Shown in pieces: positions 42,758 through 51,438 of a stretch of 64,000 nucleotides of DNA; position 1 is the first letter of the stretch, and each line of letters starts with the position of its first letter. This stretch comes from Acidimicrobiia bacterium (lineage in GTDB: Bacteria > Actinomycetota > Acidimicrobiia > Acidimicrobiales > Aldehydirespiratoraceae). A program made the position numbers and the translations under genes. Location of the stretch: NCBI GenBank assembly GCA_022828135.1, contig JAJEJB010000039.1, positions 45,196 to 109,195 of the forward strand, read 5' to 3'. The notes below the pieces were generated by a model. The model was not told the origin of the DNA, ran no database searches, and saw only the letters and a list, made by a program, of their open reading frames with translations.

Positions 42758-43669
42758 CTAGATGTCCTGGAGCGCGTCCGGGACGGGCATGCCGAGCGAC
42801 TTGTAGTCGCTGGGCCAGTTGGGTGACATCAGATGCCACTGCTCGGGCGCGACCCTGACGAGACTCTCCAGCGCGGCGGCATAGTCCTGGACGACTCGGA
42901 GCGTGTCGCTGCGGATGCCTCCCAGTCGTCGAGTGTCGACCGGAGGCATGGCGATGGCGTGACGGGTCCTGCCCCGCCAGTACACCGCGGCGGGGATCAG
43001 GGGCGCGCCGGTCCGCAGTGCCAGCACGGCAGGACCGGCCGGCAGCCTGGTCCGCTCGCCGAAGAACTCCACAGCCACGCCGGTGCCGGTGACATCTCGA
43101 TCGGCGAGCAGGCACACCACGTCGCCCCGCTTGATGGCCGCAACGAGACGCCCGCCCGCGTCTGGTCCCACCGGAATGATGTCCATGCCCAACCGCTGCC
43201 GGAATGACGTGAACCACTCGAACACCTCAGGAGGCTCGAGCGGCTCCACCACCGCCGTCACCTTCATGCGCGGCACCAGCGCGAGCCACCAGGCGGCCCA
43301 TTCCCATGTGCCGAGGTGCGGCATCACCAGGATCGGACCGACACCGGAGCGAACCGAGCGCTCGATGGTGTCGACACCCTCATAGCCGAAGCCGGCGTCG
43401 ATGGTCGACGCGTCCAGCCCTGGAAGTTGGAAGCTCTCGAGGTAGTAGCGGGCGTACCAGTCGAACGCGGCCGTCACCCGCACGGACGCCTCGCGGCGCC
43501 CCATCGGTCGGCCCAGCGCCCTCTCGAGGTTGCGCCGCACCAGCAGGCGCCGGTCGCGGCTCGCGGCCGCGACCCCCACCCCGCCTGCCAGCGCGGCAGC
43601 CCGGGCAACGGGCGCGGGCGCGTGGCGAGCGAAGAACTCGGCGGCCCGATACGCCGAGGCCGACGGCAC
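42758..43669 (-). CDS. patA: Phosphatidylinositol mannoside acyltransferase
   Basis: 303 residues of the LpxL/HtrB-type acyltransferase family. The catalytic HX4E motif is in MPHLGTWEWAAWW, with LLADRDVTGTGVAVEFFGE and LPAGPAVLALRTGAPLIPA downstream. In Actinobacteria with this gene order it acylates the mannose of PIM1/PIM2. The start is GTG, 21 nt after the phosphatidyltransferase stop; pimA follows 10 nt later. Confidence 0.88.
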   Translation of the reverse strand: MPSASAYRAAEFFARHAPAPVARAAALAGGVGVAAASRDRRLLVRRNLERALGRPMGRREASVRVTAAFDWYARYYLESFQLPGLDASTIDAGFGYEGVDTIERSVRSGVGPILVMPHLGTWEWAAWWLALVPRMKVTAVVEPLEPPEVFEWFTSFRQRLGMDIIPVGPDAGGRLVAAIKRGDVVCLLADRDVTGTGVAVEFFGERTRLPAGPAVLALRTGAPLIPAAVYWRGRTRHAIAMPPVDTRRLGGIRSDTLRVVQDYAAALESLVRVAPEQWHLMSPNWPSDYKSLGMPVPDALQDI

Positions 43670-43690
43670 TATCCGCTCGGCCTCTTGAGT

Positions 43691-44398
43691 TCAGCCGGCG
43701 TCGGTCGGCGGGCGGTTGCGCATCCGCGCCCGCCGAGCGGTCTCGGCGACGCGGCCTCGGGTCCGCGTTGTGCGGGTGCGGCGGAAATGGCGACGGGAGC
43801 GGGGACGGACCGGCCGGCCTTCGGACGCCTGCCTCCAGACCTTCACGAACCTCTGCACCGCGGTGACCGCGGTGAGCACGATCATCACCCACAAGGTCCA
43901 TATGAGCAGTTCGCTGAAGAGCAGCCCGAAGGCGAGCACGACGAAGCGCTCGGCCCGCTCCATGATGCCGCCCTTGGCCTCGTATCCCAGGGACTCGGCC
44001 TTGGCCCGCTGGTACGACACCAGCATGGCCAGGCTCATCACCGCCACCGGCAGCATCATGGCGTGCCCGGGCCGGGTGTCGGCGAGATACCAGGCAATGC
44101 CGCCGAACAGCAGGGCGTCGGTGAGGCGGTCCGACACCGAGTCGAAGAAGGCGCCCCGCAGCGAGGAGGTGCCTGAGGCTTTGGCCACCGCGCCGTCGAG
44201 GGCGTCGGGAATCCCGGCGAGTATCAGCAGCAGGAAGCCCACCCGCAGGTAGCCGGTGGCTATGGCGACAGCCGCGCCGGAGGCCATGACGATGCCGGTG
44301 ATGGTGACCATGTCCGCGGTCACTCCGGTGCGGCGGAGCGAGACGCCGATCGGTGTGAGGCCTCGGTCCACTGCCTCGCGCCAGTTTCCGTCGAACAT
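43691..44398 (-). CDS. pgsA: CDP-alcohol phosphatidyltransferase (PI-phosphate synthase type)
   Basis: 235 residues with about six membrane helices. The CDP-alcohol motif is DALDGAVAK...G...D...D (DALDGAVAKASGTS then LRGAFFDSVSD), with spacing intact but Lys where Arg is usual. In this operon position the product is normally phosphatidylinositol phosphate, the precursor of PI and PIMs. The C-terminal tail (about 40 residues) is very Arg-rich and cytoplasmic. The start is ATG. Confidence 0.88.
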   Translation of the reverse strand: MFDGNWREAVDRGLTPIGVSLRRTGVTADMVTITGIVMASGAAVAIATGYLRVGFLLLILAGIPDALDGAVAKASGTSSLRGAFFDSVSDRLTDALLFGGIAWYLADTRPGHAMMLPVAVMSLAMLVSYQRAKAESLGYEAKGGIMERAERFVVLAFGLLFSELLIWTLWVMIVLTAVTAVQRFVKVWRQASEGRPVRPRSRRHFRRTRTTRTRGRVAETARRARMRNRPPTDAG

Positions 44399-44463
44399 TC
44401 ACCGGCCTTCCGGTTGGCTGCGCTTGAACGCTACCAGCTTGCCGCGGTGCGCCTCCGGCGGGT

Positions 44464-44618
44464 GCTGCGGGCGTCCGCTTGCTCGCACGGGCTTCCGCAG
44501 CGTTCCCCCGGCGGGCGCTGCGGGTGTCCGCTTGCTCGCACGGGCTTCGCCCTACTCGCTCGCAAGTCGGACACCCGCATCCCCCGCCTGGCTGTCACAG
44601 TTCCTCCGCTCGGCCTCT
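44464..44618. repeat. Local duplication and large hairpin upstream of pgsA
   Basis: A 32-nt segment (44464-44495) is repeated with one mismatch at 44517-44548. TGCGGGTGTCCG (44519-44530) is perfectly complementary to CGGACACCCGCA (44568-44579), and the stem extends by CTTGC/GCAAG past a 1-nt bulge. Inside, GGGC-TTC-GCCC forms a second stem. The end at 44607-44618 is the CGCTCGGCCTCT core of the dispersed repeats. It fills most of a 218-nt gap with no gene. Confidence 0.75.
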
Positions 44619-45174
44619 ACGCGTCCAAGCCGGTCCAGTCTTCGGGGTTGTCCTCTACGAAGCAACCCATGATCTCGCCGTCCACGCCGTCCACCAGTAC
44701 GAGGCCGCGGCGGTCCGGAGGAGCCTGGTTGGAGTACAGGAGTATGCGCCACGTCGGACGGCTCCTCAGGCCCCGCCACGCCAGCTGCGCCGAAGCGTGA
44801 CCCACGGGGAAGCCCACCTCCCTGGTGGCGGCGACCAGAGCGTCGTTCTCGTCGACGGCGAGATCCCAGCCGGCTTGCATGCAGTACAGGCCGAACAGGA
44901 TCAGGGCGGCGCCGCCCACCCCGAAGCCGCCGTTGACGAGGATCGCATCGCTGCCGGCCACCAGCAGGATCACAATCGCGGCCGCGCCGATCAGCAGGTA
45001 GAGCGCGCCCGCGATGCGGCGCCTGCTGTTGTTGGGGAACAGGTAGGGCCCCACGTATCCGGCCGCATCGAGATCGGCGGGGAGTTGGTCGCGGACCTCG
45101 GCGTCGCTCGGGTCGAGAGCGGCTGAGGGGTCGTCGGTCCCGGCCGGGCCGCCTTCAGCCGCTGAGTCGTTCAC
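44617..45174 (-). CDS. Membrane protein of unknown function
   Basis: About 185 residues from GTG 45174. An acidic soluble N-terminus is followed by two adjacent membrane helices (IAGALYLLIGAAAIVILLVAG and GFGVGGAALILFGLYCMQAGW), then a cytoplasmic or extracytoplasmic domain with WRGLRSRPTWRILLYSNQ and RGLVLVDGVDGEIMGCF. Proteins of this layout often lie next to PIM operons in Actinobacteria, but no function is known to me. The stop TAG overlaps the repeat core. Confidence 0.7.
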   Translation of the reverse strand: MNDSAAEGGPAGTDDPSAALDPSDAEVRDQLPADLDAAGYVGPYLFPNNSRRRIAGALYLLIGAAAIVILLVAGSDAILVNGGFGVGGAALILFGLYCMQAGWDLAVDENDALVAATREVGFPVGHASAQLAWRGLRSRPTWRILLYSNQAPPDRRGLVLVDGVDGEIMGCFVEDNPEDWTGLDA

Positions 45175-45212
45175 GACCGGCAGAATAGGGCGACTGGCAC
45201 GGATCCGAACGG

Positions 45213-45995
45213 TCAGGCCGGGGGCCAGGCCAGTCCGCCATCGACCTTGATGATGGCGCCGGTGGTGTAGCTGGAGGCCGGCGAGGCCAGGTACAGCGCG
45301 GCGCCCACGATCTCGTCGGGCTGTCCTCCCCGTCCCAGCGGTATGCGCTCGCGGGCCGTCTCGGCGAACGCCTCGAGGTCCCAGGCCTTGGCGATGTCGG
45401 TCAGGAACGGACCGGGCATGATGCAGTTGACCCTGATCTTCGGTCCCAGCATGTGGGCCAGAGCGACGGTCAGGTTGTTGAGTCCCGCCTTGGCCATCCC
45501 GTAGGGAACCTCGATCGCCGAGGGCTGCACGGCCGCGATGCTTGAGACGTTGATGATGCTGCCCTCCGCGTCGCGGGCCTGCATCTGCTCGGCCACAAGC
45601 GCGCACAGCCGGAAGGGGCCCTTCATGTTGAGCCCGATCACGCTGTCGAAGAGCCCTTCGGACACCTCGGCCAGCGACGGGTACAGCGGTGAGCTTCCCG
45701 CGTTGTTGATCAGCACGTCGATCGGTCCCAGCCGGTCCGTCACCTCCTCCACGAAGGGCGCGCACTGCTCCCAGCGGCCCACATGCAGTCCCAGGCCGAT
45801 CACGTCAGAGCCGGTTGCCGCCGAGACCTCGGCCGCGGCCGCCTCGCATACGCCTCGCTTGCGACTTGCTATGGCCACGCGAGCCCCGCGACGGGCGAAC
45901 GCTTCGGCCATCTGCCGCCCCAGCCCGCGGCTCCCCCCAGTGATGGCGACCACCTTGCCGGACAGGTCGAACAACGGATCAACGCTTGTGGTCAT
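45213..45995 (-). CDS. SDR family oxidoreductase
   Basis: 260 residues, classical short-chain dehydrogenase. TGGSRGLG (19-26) binds NAD(P), NNAG follows, the catalytic Ser is in NVSSIAA and the YxxxK is YGMAK. The C-terminus PSSYTTGAIIKVDGG-like ASSYTTGAIIKVDGG is typical of the 3-oxoacyl-ACP reductase-like subfamily. The substrate is unknown. ATG 45995 matches the family start; an upstream frame extension has no similarity. It is divergent from the acetoacetate-decarboxylase-like gene. Confidence 0.9.
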   Translation of the reverse strand: MTTSVDPLFDLSGKVVAITGGSRGLGRQMAEAFARRGARVAIASRKRGVCEAAAAEVSAATGSDVIGLGLHVGRWEQCAPFVEEVTDRLGPIDVLINNAGSSPLYPSLAEVSEGLFDSVIGLNMKGPFRLCALVAEQMQARDAEGSIINVSSIAAVQPSAIEVPYGMAKAGLNNLTVALAHMLGPKIRVNCIMPGPFLTDIAKAWDLEAFAETARERIPLGRGGQPDEIVGAALYLASPASSYTTGAIIKVDGGLAWPPA

Positions 45996-46062
45996 GGAAC
46001 CAGTCTGCCGGGACGGCTCGGCTCCAATACGCTGAACTCGTTCCACCACGACAGGAGACGAT

Positions 46063-46827
46063 GTGACCGAGACTCCTATGAGCCGTCCCGGCGAGGTGGC
46101 CGGATGGCCGAAGCTGGTAGTGACCTATCGAACCGACCCGGCCGGAGTGGAGCAGCTCATGCCGCCCGGACTGGTTCCGGGCGAGCCGGTGGTGACCGTG
46201 GGCGTCTACTGCGTGCCCATCCTGGGCGAGCCGGAATTCGGCATCAGCATCAAGGTTCCGGCCGCCTGGCGCGGCACCGCCGGTCTCTACAACCTCGGCA
46301 TGGGCATCGACCAGGAGGCGGCCGTCTCCATCAGCCACGAGACAAACGGCCAGCCCAAGTTCCTGTGCGACGTCTCCTTCTACCGCCTCGGCGACCATGT
46401 GTCCGCCCGGGCCACCCACCAGGGCTACACCTTCGTCGAGTTCAGCGGCGACGTGACGGGATCAGCCGACGTATCGCCCGGCGACGTCAACGATCACGAG
46501 TGGTGGATCAAGTACTCCCGGGCAATCGGCGGAGCCGACGGCCAGTACGACTTCCCGCCCCACGTGGTGGACGTAGCCACCACCTTCGAGCAGCGCCACG
46601 TGGAGAACATCGAAGGCGAGCTGAAGCTCCTCGACAGCCCGTGGGACCCGGTCGCTCGCTATCTGCCGATCCGGGAGCAGCTGTCGGCGCAGCTCGTGAG
46701 CCACCAGGCCAAGGCCCGCAGCATCACCAACGCCGGTCCCCTCGATCCCGCCGCCTTCTGGCCCCATGCCGACACCATCGGCGCTTCCCGCTGGCCCGGA
46801 ACCCGGGGCGGCCCCCGCGCCGACTGA
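46063..46827 (+). CDS. Acetoacetate decarboxylase-fold protein
   Basis: 254 residues. The pattern MPPGLVPGEPVVTVGVY, GLYNLGMGIDQEAAV, and the lysine motif ETNGQPKFLCDVSFYRLGD place it in the ADC superfamily, with Lys99 the likely Schiff-base residue. Many relatives are not decarboxylases but aldolase-dehydratases. The GTG start has AGGAG 5 nt upstream; an overlapping ATG two bases earlier reads straight into a stop. It lies between two SDR genes on the opposite strand. Confidence 0.82.
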   Translation: MTETPMSRPGEVAGWPKLVVTYRTDPAGVEQLMPPGLVPGEPVVTVGVYCVPILGEPEFGISIKVPAAWRGTAGLYNLGMGIDQEAAVSISHETNGQPKFLCDVSFYRLGDHVSARATHQGYTFVEFSGDVTGSADVSPGDVNDHEWWIKYSRAIGGADGQYDFPPHVVDVATTFEQRHVENIEGELKLLDSPWDPVARYLPIREQLSAQLVSHQAKARSITNAGPLDPAAFWPHADTIGASRWPGTRGGPRAD

Positions 46828-46856
46828 GCGCCGACCCGCGAGGCCGCAGTCGTCCG

Positions 46857-47750
46857 TTAGCCGCCGAGGTCGTGGCCGGGAGGCATCTCGGCTCGGCCGA
46901 TGGCCTCGGCCCGGGCGCGCAATAGCTCGGCGGTCTCGTCGAGGTTCCGGGCGATGATGTAGCGGCGCTCGGCCACGCCGTCGAGCACGAACTCGCCCAG
47001 CTCGTCGAGATCGGCGACCTGGGGTTCCTCGCCGCGCATCTCGGCCACGATCTCCTTGAGCTGCTCGAACGTGAGGCTCCCCCGCCCGGTCCCCTCGCCC
47101 ACCCGCTGCAGGTGCCCGGGCCGGTTGCGCTGGGCGTTGAACAGGCCGGTGTCCATCATTCCGCCCGACGGGTAGAACACTGACGCCCGCAGGTTGGTGC
47201 CCTCGCTGATGAGGTTGTGGTTGAGGGCCTCGGTGAAGCAGCTGGCCGCAGCCTTGGAGGACGCGTAGACCGAGGCGGTGGGCACGGGAGCGAACCCTCC
47301 GTCGCCCGAGGACGTGACGATCACCTGGCCCGGCCGGCCGGAGTCGATCATGCGGGGCACGAAAGCCCACGTGCAGATGGCCACTCCGAACACGTTGACG
47401 CCGAAGCACCAGCGCCAGTCGTTGGGCTCCTGCTGCCAGGGCTTGCCCCCGCCGCCGGAGGTGACACCAGCATTGCAGAACAGCAGGTTGCAGGCCCCGT
47501 GAGCCCCGAAGACATGGTCGGCCAGCGCGGTGACGGACTGCTCGTCGCTCACATCGGTGGGCACGCCCTCCACCGGGCCCAAGGGCGACAGCTCCCCCAC
47601 CGCCTGCTCGAGCACGGGCTCCTCGATGTCGGCGATCACGACTTGGGAGCCCCGGCGCAGCAGCGCCTTGGCGATCCCCTTGCCGATGCCGCCGGCCCCG
47701 CCGGTCACCACCGCGACCGACCCGTCGATGCTCAGCCGATCCAAGGTCAT
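46857..47750 (-). CDS. SDR family oxidoreductase
   Basis: 297 residues. VTGGAGGIGKG is the cofactor loop, CNAGVTSGG follows the NAG motif, and the active site is in VTSSGDGG with YASSK. C-terminal length (about 60 residues after the Rossmann core) suggests a polyketide- or steroid-type substrate. It starts 13 nt after the molybdopterin oxidoreductase stop, so the two are co-transcribed. Confidence 0.9.
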   Translation of the reverse strand: MTLDRLSIDGSVAVVTGGAGGIGKGIAKALLRRGSQVVIADIEEPVLEQAVGELSPLGPVEGVPTDVSDEQSVTALADHVFGAHGACNLLFCNAGVTSGGGGKPWQQEPNDWRWCFGVNVFGVAICTWAFVPRMIDSGRPGQVIVTSSGDGGFAPVPTASVYASSKAAASCFTEALNHNLISEGTNLRASVFYPSGGMMDTGLFNAQRNRPGHLQRVGEGTGRGSLTFEQLKEIVAEMRGEEPQVADLDELGEFVLDGVAERRYIIARNLDETAELLRARAEAIGRAEMPPGHDLGG

Positions 47751-47763
47751 CCGAGACCGTCTC

Positions 47764-49968
47764 TCATGCCGGTACGACTTCGACGGGGATCCCGTTGACG
47801 GCCGCGTTGCCCGACGGCACGTCCAGGAAGTCGGGCGGGGCCAGCAGGTTGTTGTTGACCCCGGCGTGCTCGCGGGCCACCGACTGACGGGTGCCGGGCT
47901 TGTCGTGGCCCCAGCCGTGGGGCAGCGACACCACCCCGGGCATCATCTCATCGCTCACCTCGGCGGGCACCTCGATGCTGCCGTTGGAGGACGACACCAC
48001 CGCCACGGCCCCGTCGTTCACGCCCCGGGCGGCCGCGTCGGCGGGATGGATGATCAGGGTGCAGCGGTCCTTGCCGCTCACCAGCACCTTCACGTTGTGC
48101 ATCCAGGAGTTGTTGGAGCGCAGATGGCGGCGGCTGGTGAGCACCAGCGGCTCGACCGGGCGGTCGAGGCGGTCGGCGAGGCGGCCGACGTCGGCGGTGA
48201 TGTGTTCGGGAGCCAGGTCGATCTTCCCGTCGGGATGGAGCACGATCTCGTCGATGCGGGGCACCATCGGGCCGAAGTCGAGACCGTCGGGGTGCTCCTT
48301 GAGTTTCTCCAGGGTCAGACCGCCGGGGTTCTCGCCGTAGCGGTCGCCCCACGGGCCGGTGCGGATGGCCAGATCGTTGAGACGCTCCGGGCCGGGCTCC
48401 GGCGAGGCGGCCAGAGCCGCCTCCGGGTCGGCGCCCGAGAGTGCGGCGAGGTTCGAGAAGTAGCCGTCGTCGATGGCGGCCGGGTCGGTGTCCGGCGGGA
48501 TCCCCGCGCAGATGGCGCCCAATCGGAGCAGGATCTCCCACTCATGGGGCCGATCCTCAGCGGGCGGGAACAGCGGCGGCGACCACTTGGCGGCCGAGCG
48601 GGTGGCCCACCCCCACAGCAGCTCGTCGCAGTGGGGCTGCTCCAGCGCCGAGAGGCCGGGCAGGATCACGTCGGCGTGCCGGGACGTCTCGTTGACGGCA
48701 TTGTCGAGCGAGATCATGGCGTCGAGTTGGGGCAGGGCCGCGTCCAGGCGGCCGGCGTCGGGGGCCGATATCACCGGATTGCCGCAGATGACCACCAGGG
48801 CCTTGATCTGGCCCGGCCCGGACGTGTCGATCTCCTCGGCCATACACGACAGCGGGAACTGTCCCAGAGCCTCCGGCGCCCCCCGCACCCGGCTGCGCCG
48901 GCGGCCGAAGCCCTTGGGCGTGCCCCATTCCTGCTGGGCCGCGGTCACGGCCACCGGCTTGGCCCACATCAGCCCGCCCTCGGTGTCGAAGTTGCCGGTG
49001 AGCGCGCAGATGACGTCGGGCAACCACGATGCCAGGGTGCCGAACTCCTGGTTGCAGGTGCCGATGCGGGCATACCAGACGGCCCGGTCGGCGGCTGCGA
49101 ACTCGCGGGCCAGCGCGCGGATCAGCTCGGAGCTGGTGCCGCAGGCGTCCGCCACCCGCTCGGGTGGGAAGTCGGCCGCGATGCGTCGTACGTCGTCCAC
49201 CCCCTTGAGGCGGTCGGCCAGGTGTCCGAGCCGGACCAGGCCGTCGGCGAACAGCACGTTGACCACCGCCAGCTGCAGCAGGGCGTCGGTGCCGGGCCTC
49301 ACCGGCAGCCACTGGTCGGCGTGCTTGACCGTTCCGGTCCGGCGGGGGTCGATCACCACCACCTTGCCGCGCTCACGGATCCGGTCGAGCGCGGCCGGCA
49401 CGTCGGCGTGGGCCAGCAGGCTGCCCTGGCTGGCGTGGGGGTTGGCCCCTTGAACGACCATGAAGTCGGTCCGCTCGATGTCGGGGGACGGGATGCGCCA
49501 CGCCTGGCCGTACATGAGCTGGCAGACCACGTTCTTGGGCCACTGGTCGATCGTGCCGGCCGAGTAGATCACCGGCAGCTGGGCCAGACCCATGAACAGG
49601 CCCACGTAGCGGCTGATCGAGTAGTTGTGGGCCGCCGGGTTGCCCACATAGGCGGTGATCGCCTCGACACCGTGGTCCGAGCGGACCTTGCCGATCAGCT
49701 CGGCACACCGCTCGAAGGCCTCGTCCCAGCCTGCCTCTGCGAAGTCGCCCGACGAGTTGCGCACCAGGGGCATCCGCAGCCGGTCGGGGTCCGCGTGCAG
49801 GTGTCCGAGCGTTGTGCCCTTGGGGCAGATGTAGCCCTTGGACCAGACGTCGTTGCGGTTGGGCCGGATCAGCTTGACCTCGCCGTCGGCGTGGTGCACT
49901 TCCAGCCCGCACATCGCCTCACACAGCGGGCAGGTGCGGATGTGGATGCTGCGCTGCGTCATGGGCAT
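47764..49968 (-). CDS. Molybdopterin-dependent oxidoreductase (formate dehydrogenase-like)
   Basis: 734 residues of the DMSO-reductase superfamily. The N-terminal [4Fe-4S] motif is CPLCEAMCG...YICPKG. The MGD-binding domains follow (ALVVICGNPVISAPDAG, VILPGLSALEQPHCDE) and the C-terminal dinucleotide-binding barrel has VLTSRRHLRSNNSWMHN and LPHGWGHDKPG. Where the metal ligand is expected (near IDQWPKN) no Cys or Sec codon is evident. It is a cytoplasmic type without Tat signal. Substrate unknown; the linked SDR gene suggests an alcohol, ketone or acyl pathway. Confidence 0.9.
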   Translation of the reverse strand: MPMTQRSIHIRTCPLCEAMCGLEVHHADGEVKLIRPNRNDVWSKGYICPKGTTLGHLHADPDRLRMPLVRNSSGDFAEAGWDEAFERCAELIGKVRSDHGVEAITAYVGNPAAHNYSISRYVGLFMGLAQLPVIYSAGTIDQWPKNVVCQLMYGQAWRIPSPDIERTDFMVVQGANPHASQGSLLAHADVPAALDRIRERGKVVVIDPRRTGTVKHADQWLPVRPGTDALLQLAVVNVLFADGLVRLGHLADRLKGVDDVRRIAADFPPERVADACGTSSELIRALAREFAAADRAVWYARIGTCNQEFGTLASWLPDVICALTGNFDTEGGLMWAKPVAVTAAQQEWGTPKGFGRRRSRVRGAPEALGQFPLSCMAEEIDTSGPGQIKALVVICGNPVISAPDAGRLDAALPQLDAMISLDNAVNETSRHADVILPGLSALEQPHCDELLWGWATRSAAKWSPPLFPPAEDRPHEWEILLRLGAICAGIPPDTDPAAIDDGYFSNLAALSGADPEAALAASPEPGPERLNDLAIRTGPWGDRYGENPGGLTLEKLKEHPDGLDFGPMVPRIDEIVLHPDGKIDLAPEHITADVGRLADRLDRPVEPLVLTSRRHLRSNNSWMHNVKVLVSGKDRCTLIIHPADAAARGVNDGAVAVVSSSNGSIEVPAEVSDEMMPGVVSLPHGWGHDKPGTRQSVAREHAGVNNNLLAPPDFLDVPSGNAAVNGIPVEVVPA

Positions 49969-50020
49969 CTCCCGCTACGTCCCAGGTCGGCGTTGATCCT
50001 AAGGGGCGGGCGGCACGGGA

Positions 50021-50458
50021 TCAGACTTCGAGCATCAGGGTGACCGGGCCGTCGTTGGTCAGCTCTACCGCCATGTTGGCCCCGAAGGAGCCGGTGGCCA
50101 CGGTGGCCCCCAGTCGCTTCAGCTCCTCCACGAGGGCTTCGATGAGGCTGCTGGCCTCGTCGGGGGCGGCCGCCGCGATGAACGACGGCCGGCGGCCCTT
50201 GCGGGTGTCACCGTAGAGAGTGAACTGGCTCACTACTAGGACCTCGCCGCTGGTGTCGGCCACCGACCGGTTCATGTGGCCGTTCTCGTCGGCGAAGATG
50301 CGAAGGTGCCATAACTTCGCCGCCAGCTTCAGCGCAGCATCTCCGTCGTCGTCGTGGGTGACTCCCACTAGGCAGCACAGCCCCGGACCGATCTCGCCCA
50401 TCACCTGACCGTCCACCCGCACGCGGGCCTCCGAGGCCCGTTGCACCAGTGCTCTCAT
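50021..50458 (-). CDS. dtd: D-aminoacyl-tRNA deacylase
   Basis: 145 residues. [17 protein letters not shown], the catalytic loop [18 protein letters not shown] and the cross-subunit [11 protein letters not shown] are diagnostic of DTD. It hydrolyses D-aminoacyl-tRNA (and Gly-tRNA-Ala). Its ATG overlaps the stop of the EamA gene by 4 nt. Confidence 0.95.
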   Translation of the reverse strand: MRALVQRASEARVRVDGQVMGEIGPGLCCLVGVTHDDDGDAALKLAAKLWHLRIFADENGHMNRSVADTSGEVLVVSQFTLYGDTRKGRRPSFIAAAAPDEASSLIEALVEELKRLGATVATGSFGANMAVELTNDGPVTLMLEV

Positions 50459-51369
50459 GGGGCCAGCCTACGAATCGCTCCGCCCGGACCCGGCCTGAAG
50501 CGCTTGGAACGGCCGGCCGCGACCGTGCCGTAGAACACACCGGCCAGCACCACGACCGCGCCGGCCACGGTGCTGACGCCGGGCACCTCCGACAGGAACA
50601 ATGCGGCCCACACCGTTCCGGCCACCGTCTCGGTCGGCGCGAACAGCGAGACCTCCGAAACCGGGGCGTAACGGAGGGCGTTCGAGTTGGCCAGCCGGCC
50701 CAAGGGGTTGAAGCACAGTCCCATGGCCGCGATGGCCAGGTAGGCCCGCGCGTCGAGCGAGAACGGCGATGCCGCGAAGCTGGTGACAACCACGACAATG
50801 GCCGCGCTGATCCACAACGCGGCCCGGCGGCTCACGTCCGGGAAGCGCCGCCAGACAGTCATGTTGCCGGCGAAGCACATCACCGCCAACAGCGCCAGGA
50901 GGTCGCCCCCCAGCGTCGGCTCTCCCACCGAACTCGACACGATCACCCCGATGCCCACCATGGTCAGGGCGATGGCCACAGCCACCCGCCGGGTGATGGG
51001 CTCACCCAGAAACAGCCGGGCGCACAGCGAGGCCATTAGTGGAGCCGCGGCCACGATGGCCACCACGTTGGCCACCCGGGTCTCGGTGATGGCGGTGATG
51101 AAGGCGAGTTGGCTCACCGAGGCGAGCGCCGCCACGCCCATGATCGGCAGCCGGTGGGTCCGTAGCGACTCCAACGCGGGGCGCCGGTCGAACCACCGCC
51201 CGAAGGTGGAGTGCACCACCAACGCACAGCACGAGACCAGGAAGGCCACGTCCAGCGCACCGGCCTCCGACACGCGCACCCACAGCGAGTCGGTGGAGAC
51301 GGACAGCATCCCGACGCCGGCCAGCAGCCACCCCAGTGGCCGTCGATCGTCCGAGTGCTCCGCGCTCAC
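50455..51369 (-). CDS. EamA/DMT superfamily transporter
   Basis: 304 residues, ten predicted membrane helices in two EamA repeats: [18 protein letters not shown] and [27 protein letters not shown] in the first, [44 protein letters not shown] in the second. Such carriers export metabolites or amino acids; substrate unknown. GTG start. Coupled to dtd. Confidence 0.88.
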   Translation of the reverse strand: MSAEHSDDRRPLGWLLAGVGMLSVSTDSLWVRVSEAGALDVAFLVSCCALVVHSTFGRWFDRRPALESLRTHRLPIMGVAALASVSQLAFITAITETRVANVVAIVAAAPLMASLCARLFLGEPITRRVAVAIALTMVGIGVIVSSSVGEPTLGGDLLALLAVMCFAGNMTVWRRFPDVSRRAALWISAAIVVVVTSFAASPFSLDARAYLAIAAMGLCFNPLGRLANSNALRYAPVSEVSLFAPTETVAGTVWAALFLSEVPGVSTVAGAVVVLAGVFYGTVAAGRSKRFRPGPGGAIRRLAP

Positions 51370-51438
51370 CGGGTCAAGCTAACGGCCGCCCACTACGACC
51401 GAAGGGATGCCGGCTCGAGGGCCGGCCGCGGTTCAGGT

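Noticed and set aside
47530..50043. 837-codon open frame opposite the SDR and molybdopterin oxidoreductase genes
   Set aside because: Antisense shadow spanning two well-supported genes on the minus strand; no domain and no ribosome-binding site.
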